Assembly (NCBI GenBank): GCA_910578475.1
Contig: CAJTRK010000012.1
Coordinates: forward strand, 38,232 to 97,567
Source: an uncultured Lachnospiraceae bacterium
GTDB taxonomy: Bacteria; Bacillota; Clostridia; Lachnospirales; Lachnospiraceae
Direction of reading: 5' to 3'
DNA: 59,336 nucleotides
Positions within the stretch are counted from its first letter, which is position 1, and every line of letters begins with the position of its first letter. Below, piece by piece: positions 25,672-34,441 of the stretch. The notes beneath the pieces were generated by a model. It had not been told where the DNA came from, did no database searches, and saw nothing but the letters and a program-made list of their open reading frames with translations. The translations under genes were made by a program, and so were the position numbers.

Positions 25672-26940
25672 ATGACAGTAGAAATTATTTCGGTAGGAAC
25701 TGAAATCCTGCTTGGCAATATCGTCAACACCAACGCGGCGTACCTTGCCGAGAAATGCGCGGCAATCGGACTGTCCTGTTATTATCAGGAAGTGGTGGGC
25801 GACAACGAGGAGCGTCTGACGGGTATTTTGCAGACGGCGCTGGCAAGAGCGGATGTTGTGCTTTTGTCGGGGGGACTCGGGCCGACGCAGGACGATTTGA
25901 CAAAGGAAACGGCGGCAAAAGTACTGGGAAGGGAGTTATACCTTCATGAGCCGAGCAAAGCGGCGATTGCGGATTTTTTTCGGAAAAGAGGGACTGAAAT
26001 CACGGAAAACAACTGGAAACAGGCGATGGTTCCGGAGGGTTGTATTGTCGTGGATAATCCGAACGGAACGGCGCCGGGCATTATTATGGAAGATAAAGGC
26101 AGGCATGTCCTGTTGATGCCGGGACCGCCGGACGAACTGATTCCGATGTTTGAGAATGCCATGATTCCTTATCTGAATTCGCTTCAGCCGGGCATTATTT
26201 ATTCGCAGACCGTAAAAGTCTGCGGTGTAGGCGAAAGCAAAGTGGAAGCGATGGTAGAAGACCTTATCAGGGAACAGAGCAATCCGACCATCGCGACTTA
26301 TGCCAAGACGGGCGAAGTGCATTTGCGGGTAACGGCGCGGGCTGCGGATGAAAAAGAAGCGAAGAAGCTTGTAAAGCCTTATGTCAAAGAGCTAAAGGGC
26401 CGTTTCGGCAATCATGTTTATACGACGCAGGAAGAAGTGACGCTGGAGAAAGCCGTTATCGACCTGCTTCTTGCCAATCATCTGACGGTCGGTACGGTAG
26501 AATCCTGTACAGGCGGCCTGCTGGCGGCAAGACTGATTAACGTGCCGGGTGTTTCGGAGGTATTTAAGACCGGATACATAACCTATTCCAACAAATCAAA
26601 GCGTAAGCTTCTCGGTATTAAGAAGACAATGCTGGAAAAATACGGGGCAGTCAGTCCCCAGATTGCCAAAGAGATGGCAAAGGGAGCCGCTCTCTTCGGG
26701 AAGGCGGATGTGACGGTTGGCATTACCGGGGTGGCCGGACCGGACGGCGGTTCGGAAGAAAAACCGGTGGGACTTGTATATATCGCCTGTAATGTATGTG
26801 GACGAATCAATGTCAAAGAATGCCATTTCAGCGGAAATCGCATGAAAATCAGAGAAAGCAGCGTTTCTTCGGCATTATCTTTAATGCGGGAATCCATTCT
26901 TGCATATTATAGTGAAGTAACTTTTGGAAAGAAATCTTAA
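25672..26940 (+). CDS. cinA: CinA-type competence/damage protein (NMN deamidase)
   Basis: 422 residues: N-terminal MoCF-like/pyrophosphatase domain (VEIISVGTEILLGNIVNTNAAYLAEKCAAIGL, LSGGLGPTQDDLTKE) and the C-terminal nicotinamide mononucleotide amidase domain (VGTVESCTGGLLAARLINVPGVSEVF...GYITYSNKSK, GVAGPDGGSEEKPVGLVYIA). CinA often lies upstream of recA; here the repeat protein separates them. AGAAGGG is 12 nt from the ATG, with CATGGTTAT between, part of the recurrent start motif. A hairpin-rich stretch (about 25609-25650) precedes it. Confidence 0.93.
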   Translation: MTVEIISVGTEILLGNIVNTNAAYLAEKCAAIGLSCYYQEVVGDNEERLTGILQTALARADVVLLSGGLGPTQDDLTKETAAKVLGRELYLHEPSKAAIADFFRKRGTEITENNWKQAMVPEGCIVVDNPNGTAPGIIMEDKGRHVLLMPGPPDELIPMFENAMIPYLNSLQPGIIYSQTVKVCGVGESKVEAMVEDLIREQSNPTIATYAKTGEVHLRVTARAADEKEAKKLVKPYVKELKGRFGNHVYTTQEEVTLEKAVIDLLLANHLTVGTVESCTGGLLAARLINVPGVSEVFKTGYITYSNKSKRKLLGIKKTMLEKYGAVSPQIAKEMAKGAALFGKADVTVGITGVAGPDGGSEEKPVGLVYIACNVCGRINVKECHFSGNRMKIRESSVSSALSLMRESILAYYSEVTFGKKS

Positions 26941-26985
26941 TGGAGTGCCAGAGAGGAATACTGAGAAAGGGGCGGGAAATAGAAG

Positions 26986-28590
26986 ATGAGCGAGAGGGAA
27001 CAACAGGGTGACGGCGGCCTTTACACAACACCGGATGTTTATCAGTCACAGAGCAGTCAGGATATTTATCAGACACCGGATACGGACGAGGACAGTTCCT
27101 TTGAAAAACCGGTAAACGGGCAGTTTTCAGGGGATGTGCAGAGCGAAAACGGTCCATACGACCTTGTGGAGTATGAAGAGAAGCCCTTAAGCGACCCGAA
27201 CGAGAACGGGCCGTATGAAAACGCTCCCTGCGGGGACGGCCAGTACGGAAACGGCGCTTATGGAAATAATCCGTATGAAAATGCGCCCTGTGGGAACGGT
27301 CAGTATGGAAACAATTCCTATGGAAATGACTCTTACGGAAATAATCAATACGGGAACGGCCAGTATGGGAATAACCCTTATGGAAGCAATCAGTACGGAG
27401 GCGGCCAGTATGAGAACAATCCCTATGGAAACAATCAGTATGGAAGCGGCCAGTATGAAAATAATTCTTATGGAAATAATCAGTACGGAAGCGGCCAGCA
27501 CGGGAACAATTCTTATGGAAACAATCAATACGGGAATGGCCAGTACGGAAACGCATCCTATGGAAGCGGTCAAAACGGAAATGCACCCTATGGGAACGGA
27601 AACGCTTCTTACGGAAACGGTCAGTATGGAAATGGGGCTTACGGAAATGGCCAGTACGGAGGTCCTTATGGACCTGCATACGGGAACGGGCAATACAGTC
27701 CTTATGCAAAGCCGCCCGGTAAAAAACATACGGGGCTGATTATCGGCATTATCATCACGGTTGCGGTTCTTTTCCTGATTGCGCTCTTTGCGTTATTTTA
27801 TCATGCGTTCGAGGTCATGTCGGAAAACAGGATGTCCGATAAACTGGTTGACTATAATCAGGGGCATGAATACGATATAGAAGATTTCCATGATGATAAT
27901 GATGTGGAGCCGGACGATGATTACAACGATGTCTATGATGATTATAATTATGACGACGATGAATACTATACGCTGCATGATGACATCAGGAAACTTTCCT
28001 ACTCCATTGACTGGGAATACTTCGAGTACGATGCGGATAATGAGAATGTATCCATTATCGTAGATTATCCGGAAATTTCAGGCAGCCATGTGCCCAATCT
28101 GGATAAACTCAATAATTATATCGAAAACGAAATTTATGTGTTTACGGATTATTATGAAGAAGAGTATTCCAGGTATATGAATGATGACGGCAGTTATTTT
28201 AACGCATATGCTTCCGGTTACGTTACCTATATGAGTGAAGATGTTCTGAGCGTTGTTTTCTCGGAAACAGTTTATACGAATTATTATAACTCGGCATATC
28301 TGTACTGCATTAATATTGATATGCGGGACGGCGTTATCATGGAAAATACAGATATCATTTCTGTGGACGATGATTTTTCCATAGATTTCAGATACCGAAG
28401 CGAAGAGCAGAACGGCACGATTGACGGCGTGGACCGGATGAGCGACCAGGAAATTACGGAATTGCTGACTTCGGACGGCGATTTAATAATTTTTTACACG
28501 CCGCAGGGAATGGAAATCGGCTTTAATTACGATGAAGGTTGGGTAACCGTTACATACCATGATTACAGGGAATATTTGAAAATTTTCTAA
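26986..28590 (+). CDS. Membrane protein with Tyr-Gly-Asn-Gln repeat tract and DUF3298-like domain
   Basis: 534 residues in three parts. Residues about 74-240 consist of more than two dozen degenerate YGNxQ / YGNNP / YGSGQ units, free of charged residues apart from an occasional Glu, Asp or His. Residues about 246-275 (KKHTGLIIGIIITVAVLFLIALFALFYHAF) are a single membrane segment. An Asp/Tyr-rich linker (about 300-330) leads to a C-terminal domain resembling DUF3298 (VSIIVDYPEISGSHVPNLDKLNNYI..., FTPQGMEIGFNYDEGW-like ending). By the positive-inside rule the repeats should be cytoplasmic and the DUF3298-like part outside. DUF3298 occurs in PdaC and RsiV; enzymatic residues were not identified. 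It lies between cinA and recA with its own downstream terminator. Confidence 0.8.
   Translation: MSEREQQGDGGLYTTPDVYQSQSSQDIYQTPDTDEDSSFEKPVNGQFSGDVQSENGPYDLVEYEEKPLSDPNENGPYENAPCGDGQYGNGAYGNNPYENAPCGNGQYGNNSYGNDSYGNNQYGNGQYGNNPYGSNQYGGGQYENNPYGNNQYGSGQYENNSYGNNQYGSGQHGNNSYGNNQYGNGQYGNASYGSGQNGNAPYGNGNASYGNGQYGNGAYGNGQYGGPYGPAYGNGQYSPYAKPPGKKHTGLIIGIIITVAVLFLIALFALFYHAFEVMSENRMSDKLVDYNQGHEYDIEDFHDDNDVEPDDDYNDVYDDYNYDDDEYYTLHDDIRKLSYSIDWEYFEYDADNENVSIIVDYPEISGSHVPNLDKLNNYIENEIYVFTDYYEEEYSRYMNDDGSYFNAYASGYVTYMSEDVLSVVFSETVYTNYYNSAYLYCINIDMRDGVIMENTDIISVDDDFSIDFRYRSEEQNGTIDGVDRMSDQEITELLTSDGDLIIFYTPQGMEIGFNYDEGWVTVTYHDYREYLKIF
27230..27700 (+). repeat. 15-bp-period coding repeats
   Basis: In-gene tandem repeat encoding YGNxQ-type pentads with higher-order longer units that are nearly identical to each other (compare 27421-27480 with 27361-27420 and 27481-27540). 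The repeats leave several other frames and the opposite strand open for more than 170 codons, which is a by-product of the period and not separate genes. Confidence 0.85.
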
Positions 28591-28597
28591 AAAGTCT

Positions 28598-28653
28598 GAC
28601 AGGGCATCCCGGCAGGAATCCGCACGGAACTGCGGAGGATGCTCTGTTTAAAA
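28598..28653 (+). terminator. Terminator after the repeat protein
   Basis: ACAGGGCATCC pairs with GGATGCTCTGT, with an inner CCGCA/TGCGG stem, followed by TTTAAAA. The short T tract makes it a moderate candidate. The rest of the 305-bp gap (28591-28895) holds the recA promoter region. Confidence 0.6.
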
Positions 28654-28815
28654 CGAGAGGCTGCGGCTTCCGTTATACAGGACTGATTCTGCTTTGCATA
28701 TCCGGCATCTCGCCAACATTTCAAAGCAAAAAAAATAAAACAGGAAAGGAAGGTGGGATAAAGGGAGGTTTATCGGACTTAAAATATGCTATTATACAAA
28801 AAACAAAAGTAGTAG

Positions 28816-28844
28816 TTGACAAAGTCGAACATTTGTTTTATTCT
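28816..28844 (+). promoter_or_regulatory. recA promoter
   Basis: TTGACA (28816-28821), 17-nt spacer, TATTCT (28839-28844). Perfect -35. The spacer contains one of the two LexA-like boxes. Confidence 0.75.
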
Positions 28845-28863
28845 AAGTAAAGAACAGATGTTC
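28827..28863 (+). promoter_or_regulatory. Two LexA (SOS) boxes of recA
   Basis: GAAC-ATTT-GTTT at 28827-28838 (one mismatch to GAAC-N4-GTTC, preceded by C as in the Bacillus-type CGAAC box) lies in the promoter spacer; GAAC-AGAT-GTTC at 28852-28863 is a perfect dyad near the expected transcription start. Both positions would block RNA polymerase. LexA control of recA is established in Firmicutes. Confidence 0.7.
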
Positions 28864-28895
28864 TGGAACAGGCAGAAAGGAGCATTGTTACAGAT

Positions 28896-30002
28896 ATGGA
28901 ACGGGAAGAGAAATTAAAAGCATTGGATGCTGCCATTGGGCAGATAGAGAGGCAGTTCGGTAAAGGGGCAGTTATGAAGCTCGGTGACCCGTCGGTACAG
29001 ATGAACGTTGAAACGATTCCGACAGGTTCCCTGAGTCTGGATATCGCATTAGGACTGGGAGGAATCCCCAAAGGAAGAATTGTGGAGATATACGGGCCGG
29101 AATCCAGCGGTAAGACAACCGTTACGCTTCATATGGTCGCGGAAGTGCAGAAGAGAGGCGGCATTGCCGGCTTTATCGATGCGGAACATGCGTTAGACCC
29201 GGTTTATGCCAGAAATATCGGCGTGGATGTGGATAATTTATATATTTCACAGCCGGACAACGGCGAGCAGGCGCTGGAAATTACGGAAACGATGGTGCGT
29301 TCGGGAGCAATTGACATTGTAATCGTGGATTCCGTCGCAGCGCTCGTTCCGAAGGCTGAAATTGACGGTGATATGGGAGACTCTCATGTAGGCCTGCAGG
29401 CGCGTCTGATGTCTCAGGCGCTTCGAAAACTGACCGGTGTTATCAGCAAGTCGAATTGTACGGTCGTATTTATTAACCAGCTCCGTGAGAAAGTCGGCGT
29501 GATGTTCGGCAATCCGGAGACGACAACGGGCGGCCGTGCGCTGAAATTTTATTCTTCCGTCAGACTCGACGTCAGAAGAATCGAAGCGTTGAAGCAGGGC
29601 GGAGAAGTAATCGGGAACAGAACAAGAGTGAAGGTCGTTAAGAATAAAATTGCGCCGCCGTTCAAGGAAGCGGAATTTGACATCATGTTCGGAGAAGGCA
29701 TTTCCGGAGTCGGCGATATTCTGGATTTGGGAGCCGAGAACGGAATCATCAGTAAGAGCGGCGCATGGTATGCGTATAACGGAAATAAGATAGGACAGGG
29801 CAGGGAGAATGCCAAGCAGTATCTGAAAGATAATCCGGAAATTTGTAACGAGGTGGAATTGAAGGTACGGGAATTGTTCAATCTGGAGACGCCGGAGACC
29901 GAAGAGAAATCCGCGAAAGGAAAAGCTTCCGGAGAAAAGGCCGGAAAGAGCACGAAAGAGAAAACGGCGAAAGAGAAGGCCGGAGAAGCAGCCGCGGAAT
30001 AA
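28896..30002 (+). CDS. recA: Recombinase RecA
   Basis: Strand-exchange ATPase and LexA co-protease. 368 residues. Walker A GPESSGKTT at about 67-75, Walker B IVIVDSVAALVPKAE, L2 region NQLREKVGVMFGNPETTTGGRALKFYSS. The C-terminal tail beyond about 330 is Lys/Glu/Ala-rich and low complexity. GGAG is 13 nt before the ATG (AGAAAGGAGCATTGTTACAGAT), a long spacing. recX follows after 18 nt and probably shares the LexA-controlled transcript. Confidence 0.98.
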   Translation: MEREEKLKALDAAIGQIERQFGKGAVMKLGDPSVQMNVETIPTGSLSLDIALGLGGIPKGRIVEIYGPESSGKTTVTLHMVAEVQKRGGIAGFIDAEHALDPVYARNIGVDVDNLYISQPDNGEQALEITETMVRSGAIDIVIVDSVAALVPKAEIDGDMGDSHVGLQARLMSQALRKLTGVISKSNCTVVFINQLREKVGVMFGNPETTTGGRALKFYSSVRLDVRRIEALKQGGEVIGNRTRVKVVKNKIAPPFKEAEFDIMFGEGISGVGDILDLGAENGIISKSGAWYAYNGNKIGQGRENAKQYLKDNPEICNEVELKVRELFNLETPETEEKSAKGKASGEKAGKSTKEKTAKEKAGEAAAE

Positions 30003-30020
30003 AAGGACGGATTCGTATTT

Positions 30021-30638
30021 ATGACGATAACAGAGGTTACAGCAATCAATCAATCGAGATACAGAATTACGCTGGATGAAGAAAGCGATTTCGTTCTGTA
30101 CAGAGGCGAGCTGCGGCGATTTCAGATAAAGCAGGGCGGCGAACTTTCGGAAGATGCGTACAGACAGATTTTTCGTGAAATTCTGCCAAAGAGAGCGAAA
30201 CTCCGCTGTATGAATTTACTGAAAGCGAAAGATTACACGAAAAGGCAGCTGACGGATAAACTGAAACAGGGAGCGTATCCTGATGAGATTATTGAAGAGG
30301 CGCTGGCTTATGTAGAGTCTTACGGTTATATCGATGACCGGCGTTATGCCAGAAATTTTATCGAATATCATATCGGAACGAGAAGCAGAAGGCGGATTGA
30401 GAATGATTTACAGCAGAAAGGGATTCGCAGAGAGCTGATAGCGCTGGCATTCGATGAGCTTCTGGGAGAAGGGGTGGAAATAGATGAAACCGCCCAGATA
30501 CAAAAATTTCTTTTAAAAAAAAATTTTCATATGCAGACGGCTACCGATAAGGAAAGGCAGAAAATGTACGGTTTTCTTTATAGGAAGGGTTTTCGGACGG
30601 ACGCAATCAACAGAGCACTTCTGCTTGACATAACATAA
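30021..30638 (+). CDS. recX: Regulatory protein RecX
   Basis: Modulates RecA filaments. 205 residues, all helical, with the three-repeat RecX fold: LRCMNLLKAKDYTKRQLTDKLKQGAYPDEIIEEALAYVESYGYIDDRRYARNFIEYH and RRIENDLQQKGI. Location after recA supports the call. The 111-bp gap to rny contains an inverted AGAATG/CATTCT pair but no clear terminator. Confidence 0.92.
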   Translation: MTITEVTAINQSRYRITLDEESDFVLYRGELRRFQIKQGGELSEDAYRQIFREILPKRAKLRCMNLLKAKDYTKRQLTDKLKQGAYPDEIIEEALAYVESYGYIDDRRYARNFIEYHIGTRSRRRIENDLQQKGIRRELIALAFDELLGEGVEIDETAQIQKFLLKKNFHMQTATDKERQKMYGFLYRKGFRTDAINRALLLDIT

Positions 30639-30749
30639 TTTTCGAGGTAGAATTGAGATGTTGTAGTTTGCTAAATTAGAATGTTTTACCTCAAAGCATT
30701 CTATTATAGATGTGTACAATGAAAACCAAATAAGGAGGTGCTCCTGTAA

Positions 30750-32306
30750 ATGCCTATCGGGATAGCAATTGTGGTATCAATACTCCTCACGCTGCTTGTA
30801 TCGGTTCCGGTTACAGCAGTAGCAGCGACCAACTACCGAAAGAAGGTAGTGGAAGCGAAACTGGGAAATGCGGACGAGAAAGCACGGGAAATTATTGATG
30901 AAGCTCTCAAAACGGCTGAGACGAAAAAGCGGGAAGCGTTGCTTGAAGCAAAAGAGGAAACCATTCATGCCAAGAATGAGTTGGACAAGGAAATCAAGGA
31001 ACGTCGTGCTGAAGCGCAGAGATATGAGCGCAGAGTCCAGCAGAAGGAAGAAAACATCGATAAGAAAGCGGATGCTATTGAGAAAAAGGAAGCAAGTCTG
31101 GCGTCAAGAGAAGAATCACTGGCCAGGCAGCGCGAAGAGATTGCAAAGCTGAACGAGCAAAGATTACAGGAACTGGAACGAATCTCAGGACTGACCTCCG
31201 AACAGGCAAAAGATTATTTATTGAAAATTGTTGAAGATGAAGTGAAACATGAAGCCGCTGTTATGATTAAGGAAGTAGAGAGCAGGGCGAAGGAAGAAGC
31301 AGATAAGAAAGCGAAGGAATATGTTGTGACAGCCATTCAGAAATGTGCTGCGGACCATGTTTCCGAGACAACCATATCTGTTGTACAGCTTCCAAATGAC
31401 GAAATGAAAGGAAGAATCATCGGAAGAGAGGGACGGAATATCAGAACTCTTGAAACGATGACCGGTGTTGACCTGATAATTGATGATACGCCAGAAGCGG
31501 TTATTTTGTCAGGATTTGACCCGATTCGCCGTGAAGTCGCACGAATTGCGCTGGAGAAGTTAATTGTCGATGGACGTATCCATCCGGCCAGAATCGAAGA
31601 AATGGTCGAGAAGGCGCAAAAAGAAGTAGAAGTAATGATTAAAGAAGAAGGTGAAACCGCTACGTTGGAAGTTGGCGTACACGGTATTCATCCGGAACTT
31701 GTCAGATTACTCGGTAAGATGAAATTCAGAACCAGTTATGGACAGAACGCATTGAAGCACTCGATTGAAGTAGCCCAGTTGTCCGGTCTGCTGGCGGCAG
31801 AGATGGGGCTGGATGTCAGAGTTGCGAAGCGTGCCGGTCTTCTGCATGATATCGGTAAGGCCGTTGACCATGAAATGGAAGGTTCTCATATTCAGTTAGG
31901 TGTGGAACTTTGTCGGAAGTACAAAGAGTCGCCCATCGTCATTAATGCAGTAGAGTCTCATCATGGTGATGTTGAGCCTCAGACTTTGATTGCATGTCTG
32001 GTACAGGCGGCAGATACAATATCCGCTGCAAGACCGGGTGCAAGAAGAGAAACGTTAGAAACATATACAAGCAGGTTAAAACAGTTAGAAGACATTACAA
32101 ACAATTTCAAAGGTGTTGATAAATCTTTTGCTATTCAGGCAGGTAGAGAGATTCGTGTTATGGTAGTTCCGGAACAGATTACGGATTCTGACATGGTATT
32201 GCTCGCAAGAGACATTTCCAAACAGATTGAGGCTGAATTGGAATATCCCGGTCAGATTAAAGTCAATGTAATTCGTGAAAGCCGCGTTATCGACTACGCT
32301 AAATAG
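30750..32306 (+). CDS. rny: Ribonuclease Y
   Basis: Membrane-anchored endoribonuclease that starts mRNA decay. 518 residues: N-terminal membrane helix (about 3-25), long charged coiled coil (about 30-200), KH domain with GRIIGREGRNIRTLE, and an HD domain (HSIEVAQLSGLLAAEMGL, LLHDIGKAVDHE). AAGGAGGT lies 10 nt before the ATG. A strong terminator follows. Confidence 0.96.
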   Translation: MPIGIAIVVSILLTLLVSVPVTAVAATNYRKKVVEAKLGNADEKAREIIDEALKTAETKKREALLEAKEETIHAKNELDKEIKERRAEAQRYERRVQQKEENIDKKADAIEKKEASLASREESLARQREEIAKLNEQRLQELERISGLTSEQAKDYLLKIVEDEVKHEAAVMIKEVESRAKEEADKKAKEYVVTAIQKCAADHVSETTISVVQLPNDEMKGRIIGREGRNIRTLETMTGVDLIIDDTPEAVILSGFDPIRREVARIALEKLIVDGRIHPARIEEMVEKAQKEVEVMIKEEGETATLEVGVHGIHPELVRLLGKMKFRTSYGQNALKHSIEVAQLSGLLAAEMGLDVRVAKRAGLLHDIGKAVDHEMEGSHIQLGVELCRKYKESPIVINAVESHHGDVEPQTLIACLVQAADTISAARPGARRETLETYTSRLKQLEDITNNFKGVDKSFAIQAGREIRVMVVPEQITDSDMVLLARDISKQIEAELEYPGQIKVNVIRESRVIDYAK

Positions 32307-32312
32307 TGCATA

Positions 32313-32346
32313 AAACTCTGTGGAGTAATCCACAGAGTTTTTTTTC
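32313..32346 (+). terminator. Rho-independent terminator after rny
   Basis: AAACTCTGTGGA pairs with TCCACAGAGTTT around GTAA, followed by a run of eight T. Textbook form. Confidence 0.92.
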
Positions 32347-32366
32347 GCAAAATTCAATTTTTCTAC

Positions 32367-32395
32367 TTGTTTTTGTAAATACTTTGTAGTAGAAT
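32367..32395 (+). promoter_or_regulatory. Promoter upstream of the aminotransferase gene
   Basis: TTGTTT (32367-32372), 17-nt spacer, TAGAAT (32390-32395), directly after the rny terminator. Confidence 0.5.
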
Positions 32396-32486
32396 AATTC
32401 CCAGTGTATGATTGTATACAATTATCCAGTTGTACAAGACGCATACTTCACATTTGTGGTACGGAGGAAAGGAGCACGGTTATATT

Positions 32487-33779
32487 ATGAAACCTTATAA
32501 GGAAATGAGCAGGGAAGAACTTGTTTCATTGAAAGAAGAACTTGATGGAAAATTTGAAGAGGCAAAGAGCAAAGGGCTGAAACTGGATATGTCCAGAGGC
32601 AAACAGTCTACCGCGCAGCTCGATATGACAATGAGTATTATGAATGTGTTCGATTCCGACTCCATTCTGAAAACAGAGGATGGCATTGATTGCAGAAATT
32701 ACGGGCTGATGGATGGCATTCCGGAGGTAAAGAAGCTTTTGGGCGATATGATGGGAGTGCCGGCGGAGAATGTACTGGTATACGGAAATTCCAGCCTGAG
32801 TGTCATGTATGACGCGATTTCACATTCCGTAACGCATGGCGTTATGGGGAGTACGCCCTGGTGTAAGCTGGATAAAGTGAAATTTTTATGCCCGGTTCCG
32901 GGATATGACAGACACTTTAAAATTACGGAGTATTTTGGCATAGAAATGATTCAGATTCCGATGACGGCGGATGGACCGGATATGGACCTGGTAGAGAAAT
33001 ATGTAAACGGAGACGAAGCGGTAAAGGGCATCTGGTGTGTGCCCAAATATTCTAACCCGCAGGGAATTTCCTATTCGGACGAGACGGTCAGAAGATTTGC
33101 AAATCTGAAACCGGCGGCGAAAGATTTCAGGATATACTGGGATAACGCTTATGCGGTGCATCACTTATATGACGATAAACAGGATGAAATTCTGGAAATT
33201 TTAAGCGAATGTGAAAAAGCCGGAAATCCGGATATCGTTTTTGAATTTTGCTCTACCTCCAAAGTGAGTTTTGCAGGCGGCGGTATTGCCGGAATGGCGG
33301 CGTCTTCCGCGAACCTTGATTATATCAGAGAGGGAATGACGGTACGGACCATCGGTTATGATAAAGTTAATCAGCTCCGCCATGTGAAGTATTTTAAAGA
33401 TATAGACGGTATACGCGAGCATATGAAAAAACATGCCGATATCATTCGCCCGAAATTTGAAGCGGTATTGCAGGTTCTTGACAGGGAAATCGGCGGACTC
33501 AGTATCGGCGAATGGAATAAACCGGTGGGCGGATATTTTATTTCGTTTGAAGCGATGGAAGGCTGTGCGAAAGCAATCGTCGCGAAATGTAAAGAAGCCG
33601 GCGTTGTTATGACCGGAGCCGGCGCAACCTATCCCTATGGAAAAGACCCGAAAGACAGCAACATTCGTATTGCACCGACTTTCCCCACGCCGGAAGAGAT
33701 GGCGGAGGCGACGGATTTGTTCGTGCTTTGCGTGAAACTTGTCAGTGTGAACAAGCTGTTGGAGGAAACCGTAAAATAA
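32487..33779 (+). CDS. Class I-like PLP aminotransferase (aspartate aminotransferase, PF12897-type)
   Basis: 430 residues, fold-type I PLP enzyme. Seen: LKLDMSRGKQSTAQLDMT at the N-terminus, NYGLMDGIPEVKKLLGDMMGVPAENVLVYGNSSLSVMYD, the cofactor region PKYSNPQGISYSDETV and DNAYAVHHLYDD, and the Schiff-base lysine in FCSTSKVSFAGGG. This architecture fits the less common aspartate aminotransferase family rather than classical AspC; the substrate is not proven. GGAG lies 12 nt before the ATG with ACGGTTATATT between, related to the recurrent start motif. It precedes the nudix gene by 28 nt. Confidence 0.8.
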   Translation: MKPYKEMSREELVSLKEELDGKFEEAKSKGLKLDMSRGKQSTAQLDMTMSIMNVFDSDSILKTEDGIDCRNYGLMDGIPEVKKLLGDMMGVPAENVLVYGNSSLSVMYDAISHSVTHGVMGSTPWCKLDKVKFLCPVPGYDRHFKITEYFGIEMIQIPMTADGPDMDLVEKYVNGDEAVKGIWCVPKYSNPQGISYSDETVRRFANLKPAAKDFRIYWDNAYAVHHLYDDKQDEILEILSECEKAGNPDIVFEFCSTSKVSFAGGGIAGMAASSANLDYIREGMTVRTIGYDKVNQLRHVKYFKDIDGIREHMKKHADIIRPKFEAVLQVLDREIGGLSIGEWNKPVGGYFISFEAMEGCAKAIVAKCKEAGVVMTGAGATYPYGKDPKDSNIRIAPTFPTPEEMAEATDLFVLCVKLVSVNKLLEETVK

Positions 33780-33807
33780 GAGCGTTAAGAAAGGCATGGT
33801 TATCGGC

Positions 33808-34341
33808 ATGGAGAAATTCGAACGTTTGGAAAGAACCCTGATTCACAAAGGGGCGATTATCGATTATTACCAGGACACGGTCAAAGTTCCCAACGGCAAT
33901 ATTGTAAAATGGGATTTTATCGGTCATAAGGGCGCCGCGGCAGTCGTGGCGGTCAATGCGGAAGGAAAACTGTTGATGGTCAGGCAGTACCGCAACGCGT
34001 TGGACAGGGAGACGTTGGAAATACCGGCAGGCGGCCTGGAAAGCGTGGATGAACCGACAGATGCAGCGGCGGCAAGGGAACTGGAAGAAGAGACCGGTTA
34101 TAAAGCCGGAAAACTGGAATTGCTGATAACTTTGCGGACGACGGTAGCTTTCTGCAATGAAAAAATAGATGTTTATGTCGCGACCGATTTAAAGCCGAGC
34201 AGGCAGCACTTGGACGAAGACGAGTTTATCAATGTGGAAGCCTGGGATATCGAAGAACTGGCACAGATGGTTTATGACTGCAAAATCCAGGACGGAAAGA
34301 CGATATCGGCCCTGATGGCGTATAAGAATAAATATTGCTGA
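33808..34341 (+). CDS. nudF: NUDIX hydrolase, ADP-ribose pyrophosphatase type
   Basis: 177 residues. The Nudix box G-x5-E-x7-RE-x2-EE-x-G is intact (GGLESVDEPTDAAAARELEEETGY, about residues 77-100), preceded by the ADP-ribose pyrophosphatase-type region GHKGAAAVVAVNAEGKLLMVRQYRNALDRETLEIPAGG. The order nudF-spoIIM-xerD is conserved in Bacillus. An in-frame ATG (33796) lies 12 nt upstream immediately after AGAAAGGC. A perfect 9-bp hairpin (34350-34370) follows the stop, without a T tract. Confidence 0.88.
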   Translation: MEKFERLERTLIHKGAIIDYYQDTVKVPNGNIVKWDFIGHKGAAAVVAVNAEGKLLMVRQYRNALDRETLEIPAGGLESVDEPTDAAAARELEEETGYKAGKLELLITLRTTVAFCNEKIDVYVATDLKPSRQHLDEDEFINVEAWDIEELAQMVYDCKIQDGKTISALMAYKNKYC

Positions 34342-34441
34342 GAAGCGGTGTCTGCGGGCCACCCGCAGACCTCATGAAAAGTATGTATACATGCGCTCTT
34401 GCCAACATATATTTAGGTAGTTGGAAAGAGGGCATGTATTT

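Noticed and set aside
26849..27739. Long open frames on the minus strand (286 and 180 codons) and in another plus frame (174 codons) over the Tyr-Gly-Asn repeats
   Set aside because: They arise from the 15-bp period of the real gene, are themselves simple repeats, and have no ribosome binding site of their own.
28780..28812. Octapeptide leader ORF after a GGGAGG box upstream of recA
   Set aside because: Eight codons only, ends before the promoter of recA, and no attenuator follows; nothing supports translation.
34350..34370. Terminator between nudF and spoIIM
   Set aside because: The 9-bp stem is perfect but no T tract follows, so it is mentioned only as a hairpin in the nudF entry.
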